Assembly (NCBI GenBank): GCA_900547765.1 | Contig: URIA01000065.1 | Coordinates: 1-7,516, forward strand | Length of the DNA stretch: 7,516 nucleotides | Origin: an uncultured Collinsella sp. | GTDB taxonomy: Bacteria > Actinomycetota > Coriobacteriia > Coriobacteriales > Coriobacteriaceae | Reading direction: 5' to 3' | Shown: one piece after another, positions 4,242-7,516 of the stretch | How the letters are laid out: every line of letters starts with the position of its first letter | Position numbering within the stretch: the first letter of the stretch is position 1 | Notes under the pieces: model-generated | Told to the model about the DNA's origin: nothing | Seen by the model: only the letters and a program-made list of their open reading frames with translations | The model's database searches: none | Made by a program: the position numbers and the translations under genes

Positions 4242-5755
4242 TGGCGCTAAGCTTCGATTCCCTTACCGCCGCCCAGATTGCCGCGGGCGTTGCCGCCGGC
4301 GACTTTACCGCTACCGAGGTGGCCCAGGCCTCCCTTGCCGCCATCGAGGCGCGCGAGGGCGGGGTCCAGGCATTCCTGCAGGTGGCGCCCGAGCTTGCGC
4401 TCGAGGCCGCCGCGCGCGTGGATGCCGACCGTGCCGCAGGCAAGCCGCTGCCCCCGCTTGCGGGCGTGCCGCTGGCTATTAAGGACAACATGAACCTCGT
4501 GGGCACGCGCACCACCTGCGCTTCTCGCATGCTCGGGGACTACCAGAGCGTCTATACCGCCACCTGCGTCCAGCGCATGCTCGATGCCGGCTGCCTGCCC
4601 ATGGGCAAGGCCAACATGGACGAGTTTGCCTTTGGCAGCTCCACCGAGAGCTCGGCGTTCCACCGCACCAACAACCCTTGGGATACCGAGCGCGTGCCCG
4701 GCGGCTCCTCGGGTGGCTCCGCTGCAGCTGTCGCCGCGGGCGAGGTCGCGCTCTCGCTGGGCTCGGACACCGGCGGCTCCATTCGCCAGCCGGCATCACT
4801 GTGCGGCGTGGTGGGCTTTAAGCCCACGTATGGCGCCGTGAGCCGTTACGGCGTGGTTGCCTTTGGCTCGTCGCTCGACCAGGTGGGCCCCTTTGGCCGT
4901 ACGGTCGAGGATGTCGCGCTGGCCATGAACGCGCTTACCGGCGCGGGCCACGATCCGTACGACTGCACCAGTCAGGATTGCGCCGTCGACTTTACCGAGC
5001 ATCTCAACGACAGCATCGAGGGCAAGCGCGTGGGCATTATCCCCGCGTTTATGGAGGCCGAGGGCCTGACGCCCGAGGTCAAGGCCGCTGTTCAGCGCGC
5101 TGCCCAGGAGCTGCAGAACCAGGGCGCCGAGTTGGTCGAGGTCGACCTGCCGCACCTGGACGCCGCCATCGCCGCCTACTACGTCATCGGCCCGGCCGAG
5201 GCGTTCTCCAACCTGGCTCGCTTCGACGGCATTCGCTACGGCTATCAGGAGGAGGGCTGCGCCAACCTGTCCGACCAAAGCTCGCTCTCGCGCGCCCACG
5301 GCTTTGGCGCCGAGGCCAAGCGCCGTCAGATGCTCGGCGCCTACCTGCTGAGCTCGGGCGTGTACGACAAGTACTACTACGCTGCGCAAAAGGCCCGCAC
5401 GCTCATCACGCAGGACTACGACGCCGCGTATGCCAAGGTGGACACCATCCTTATGCCCGCCTCGCCGCGTACGGCCTTTAAGTTTGGCGAGATCAGCGAC
5501 CCCACGCAGATGTACCTCTCCGATCTGTACACTATCTCGCTCAACATTTGCGGCAACGGCGGTATCTCGGTGCCGCTTGGCCTGGGCGAGGATACTCAGC
5601 TGCCCGTTTCTGCCCAGCTGGTGGGCCCGGCCTTTAAGGACCGTCAGCTGCTCATGTTTGCTCGCGCCCTGGAGCGCGGCTTTGCCGATGCCGCCACGGG
5701 TGCGCCCGCGCTTTCCGTCGCGCCCGATTTTGCCGGGAAGGGAGGCGAGCTGTAA
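4241..5755 (+). CDS. gatA: Glutamyl-tRNA(Gln)/aspartyl-tRNA(Asn) amidotransferase subunit A
   Basis: This 504-residue amidase-signature enzyme hydrolyses glutamine to give the ammonia used by GatB on mischarged Glu-tRNA(Gln) or Asp-tRNA(Asn). The Ser-cisSer-Lys catalytic triad is complete: K81 in PLAIKDNMN, S156 in PGGSSGGSA and S180 in DTGGSIRQPAS. The surrounding glycine-rich amidase signature runs from about 152 to 205 and ends GFKPTYGAVSRYGVV. The C-terminal half (DYDAAYAKVDTILMP, then NICGNGGISVPLG) follows the family layout. Length is normal for GatA. Translation starts in the TAATG overlap with gatC, with AGGGGGAG at 4225-4232. Codon use is strongly G/C-biased: 43 of 60 bases are G or C in 4741-4800. 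Nothing is missing or broken. Confidence 0.97.
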   Translation: MALSFDSLTAAQIAAGVAAGDFTATEVAQASLAAIEAREGGVQAFLQVAPELALEAAARVDADRAAGKPLPPLAGVPLAIKDNMNLVGTRTTCASRMLGDYQSVYTATCVQRMLDAGCLPMGKANMDEFAFGSSTESSAFHRTNNPWDTERVPGGSSGGSAAAVAAGEVALSLGSDTGGSIRQPASLCGVVGFKPTYGAVSRYGVVAFGSSLDQVGPFGRTVEDVALAMNALTGAGHDPYDCTSQDCAVDFTEHLNDSIEGKRVGIIPAFMEAEGLTPEVKAAVQRAAQELQNQGAELVEVDLPHLDAAIAAYYVIGPAEAFSNLARFDGIRYGYQEEGCANLSDQSSLSRAHGFGAEAKRRQMLGAYLLSSGVYDKYYYAAQKARTLITQDYDAAYAKVDTILMPASPRTAFKFGEISDPTQMYLSDLYTISLNICGNGGISVPLGLGEDTQLPVSAQLVGPAFKDRQLLMFARALERGFADAATGAPALSVAPDFAGKGGEL

Positions 5756-7431
5756 TGAAGGAGCTTTCCGAGGTCCTGCAGGATTGGGAGGCCGTGATCG
5801 GCCTGGAGATCCATACCGAGCTCACCGCACTCGATACCAAGATGTTCTGCAACTGCAAGCTCAGCCACGATGACGAGCCCAACGCCAACGTGTGCCCGGT
5901 GTGCCTGGGCCTGCCCGGCGCCCTGCCGGTGCCCAACAAGCGCGCCATCGAGAGCATCGTCAAGGCCGGCCTCGCCACCAACTGCGAGATCCAGCGCCAC
6001 TCGATGTTCTACCGCAAGCACTACTTCTATCCCGATATGGCCAAGAACTTCCAGACCACGCAGGGTCCGGTCGCCTTTGCCATGTACGGTCACCTGGATC
6101 TGGACGTGACCGGTCGCGGTGCCGCCGAGCGCCCCGACTGCGCGTTTGGCGAGGCCGAGGCCCAGAGCCTGGCGAGCGCCTCCGCCAACGCCGAGGGCCT
6201 GTCCACGTCCATGACGTCGACCATGCGCGAGGGCAATCAGCGTGCCGGCCATCTGGCCAGCTATGACGCGTCCAACCTGCAGATGCCCGAGCGCCGCAAG
6301 GACGGTTCCTACACGGTGCCCATCCGCATCCTGCGCATCCACATGGAGGAGGACGCCGCCAAGATGGTCCACGTGGGCGGCGCCGAGGGCCGCATTACCG
6401 CCGCGGCCGAGTCGCTCGTCGACTACAACCGCTGCGGCACGCCGCTGATCGAGCTCGTCACCGAGCCCGACTTGCGCACGCCCGAGGAAGCGCGTCTGTT
6501 TATGGAAAAGCTCCGTCGCATCTTTGTGACGCTGGGCATTTCGGACTGCTCCATGGAGAAGGGTTCCATGCGCTGCGACGGCAACGTGTCGCTGCGCCGC
6601 CGCGGCGAGACCAAGCTGGGCACCAAGACCGAGCTCAAGAACCTCAACTCGTTTAAGAGCCTGCATGACGGCCTTGCCTACGAGATCTGCCGCCAGGCCG
6701 AGGTACTCGAGGAGGGCGGCATTATCTACCAGGAGACCCGTCACTGGGAGCCCAGCCGCAAGCGCACCGTGGTCATGCGTGTGAAGGAGACGGCCGACGA
6801 CTATCGCCTGTTCCCCGATCCCGATCTGGCGCCGTTCGATCTGGACGATGAGTTTATCGACCGCTGCCGTGGCGAGATTCCCGAGCTGCCCGATGCCAAG
6901 CGCGCCCGTTTTGAGGCCGACTTTGGCATTAAGGCGGCCGATGCCGAGCAGATTGCCGGCGACCCGGAGTTTGCCGAGTTTTTTGAGGCCGCCGCTGCCG
7001 GTATGGCCGGCAAGGAGGCCCAGACGGTTGCAAACTTGCTGCTGAACGAGATGATCGCCTACCTTAAGGGCGCGGGAGTGTCGCTGGCCGAGTCCGGCAT
7101 CGCGCCGGCTCAAGTGGCGGCTCTTGCCAAACTGCTGGCGACCGATGCCATCAGCTCCAACCAGGCGCACGAGGTCTTTGAGGCCATGGCTCAGACCGGC
7201 GACGATCCCAACAAGATCGTCGACGAGCGCGGTATGCGTCAGGTGAGCGATGCCGGCGCGCTGCAGCCGATCGTGGACGAGGTGCTGGCAAACTGTGCCG
7301 ATCAGGCGCAGCAGTATCGCGACGGCAACCAGAAGGTCATCGGCTTTTTGGTGGGCCAGTGCATGAAGGCGAGCCGCGGCAAGGGCAATCCGAAGCTCTT
7401 CAACGAGTTGCTGAGAACGTCGCTCTCGTAA
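5755..7431 (+). CDS. gatB: Aspartyl/glutamyl-tRNA amidotransferase subunit B, with a long insertion
   Basis: GatB is the subunit that activates the misacylated amino acid on the tRNA with ATP and accepts ammonia from GatA. It starts in a TAATG overlap with gatA, with AAGGGAGG at 5738-5745. Visible motifs are GLEIHTEL (E18, H20) and HMEEDAAK (196-203), which correspond to the metal/ATP site of S. aureus GatB. A Cys4 set, CNC at 32-34 and CPVC at 47-50, resembles the zinc knuckle present in many GatB proteins and absent from the S. aureus one. TELVTEPD-like LIELVTEPDLR is at 231-241 and GTKTELKNLNSF at 289-300. The C-terminal GatB/YqeY tail ends FLVGQCMKASRGKGNP. The protein has 558 residues where about 475-500 is usual; most of the excess lies at about 119-185, between GHLDLDV and IRILRIHMEED. 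Function as GatB is firm; the insertion's role is unknown. Confidence 0.96.
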   Translation: MKELSEVLQDWEAVIGLEIHTELTALDTKMFCNCKLSHDDEPNANVCPVCLGLPGALPVPNKRAIESIVKAGLATNCEIQRHSMFYRKHYFYPDMAKNFQTTQGPVAFAMYGHLDLDVTGRGAAERPDCAFGEAEAQSLASASANAEGLSTSMTSTMREGNQRAGHLASYDASNLQMPERRKDGSYTVPIRILRIHMEEDAAKMVHVGGAEGRITAAAESLVDYNRCGTPLIELVTEPDLRTPEEARLFMEKLRRIFVTLGISDCSMEKGSMRCDGNVSLRRRGETKLGTKTELKNLNSFKSLHDGLAYEICRQAEVLEEGGIIYQETRHWEPSRKRTVVMRVKETADDYRLFPDPDLAPFDLDDEFIDRCRGEIPELPDAKRARFEADFGIKAADAEQIAGDPEFAEFFEAAAAGMAGKEAQTVANLLLNEMIAYLKGAGVSLAESGIAPAQVAALAKLLATDAISSNQAHEVFEAMAQTGDDPNKIVDERGMRQVSDAGALQPIVDEVLANCADQAQQYRDGNQKVIGFLVGQCMKASRGKGNPKLFNELLRTSLS

Positions 7432-7441
7432 GCGGGAACCC

Positions 7442-7468
7442 GGGAGCCCCGGCAGGGCGGGTGCTTCC
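7442..7468 (+). other. G/C-rich imperfect hairpin after gatB
   Basis: GGGAGC at 7442-7447 pairs with GCTTCC at 7463-7468 (one G-T wobble), and CCC at 7448-7450 continues with GGG at 7459-7461 across a bulged T. No T-tract follows (TCAAAATTT), so this is at most a weak terminator or a transcript-stabilising stem. Confidence 0.3.
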
Positions 7469-7500
7469 TCAAAATTTCGAACAGTCCTGCGCAAGACGAA

Positions 7501-7516
7501 GGCCACATTAAGTGGC
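7501..7516 (+). terminator. Start of a probable operon terminator, cut by the window end
   Basis: GCCAC at 7502-7506 pairs with GTGGC at 7512-7516 around the loop ATTAA, and the base before the left arm (G at 7501, preceded by AA) could pair with bases just beyond the window. The position, 70 bases after the gatB stop, suits the terminator of gatCAB. The T-tract that would confirm it is outside the window. Confidence 0.5.

Noticed and set aside
5644..7506. A 620-codon open frame on the minus strand opposite gatB
   Set aside because: It is antisense to an unmistakable GatB and stays open because of strong G/C bias in the third codon positions. The translation is low in complexity and resembles no family I know.

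Overview
The window looks like a chromosomal segment of a high-GC, Gram-positive-type bacterium, most probably an actinobacterial gut commensal of the Coriobacteriia (Collinsella-like). This is an inference from three things: strongly G/C-biased third codon positions in the housekeeping genes, an LPXTG pilin with a class C sortase, and a GatCAB amidotransferase operon whose GatB carries a long insertion. No species can be proved from the sequence alone.

Layout. Bases 1-173 are the tail of whatever lies upstream: a frame open from the window edge to 99, containing a short possible ORF with a good ribosome binding site, and then the leader of the pilin gene. Bases 174-1949 encode a secreted, sortase-anchored backbone-type pilin with a signal peptide, an N-terminal domain, a pilin-lysine motif, an isopeptide-forming D2-type domain, a SpaA/prealbumin-like domain, LPLTG, a membrane helix and a charged tail. 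A strong intrinsic terminator follows at 2052-2087. A 49-residue, one-helix, very basic small protein (2255-2404) lies between the pilin and the sortase, bracketed by hairpins. The class C sortase (2667-3605) has its own possible promoter, two dyads upstream and its own ribosome binding site.

Between the sortase and gatC lies a 324-base intergenic stretch dense in structure. It holds a REP-like hairpin, a perfect 15-bp inverted repeat with a nested 14-bp palindrome, and three tandem 21-bp repeats, then a plausible -10 element for the next operon. gatC, gatA and gatB (3930-7431) follow as a tightly coupled operon with TAATG stop/start overlaps at both junctions. The window ends in a hairpin that looks like the first part of the operon's terminator.

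How the genes work together. The pilin and sortase form a minimal surface-pilus module: the sortase would cleave LPLTG and join the pilin's threonine to the pilin lysine of the next subunit. Any tip or second pilin would lie upstream of the window. GatCAB is an unrelated housekeeping complex that converts Glu-tRNA(Gln) and/or Asp-tRNA(Asn) to the amidated forms. The less explained items are the small basic membrane protein, the composite repeat block at 3619-3851, the GatB insertion, and the absence of a normal lid motif in the sortase.
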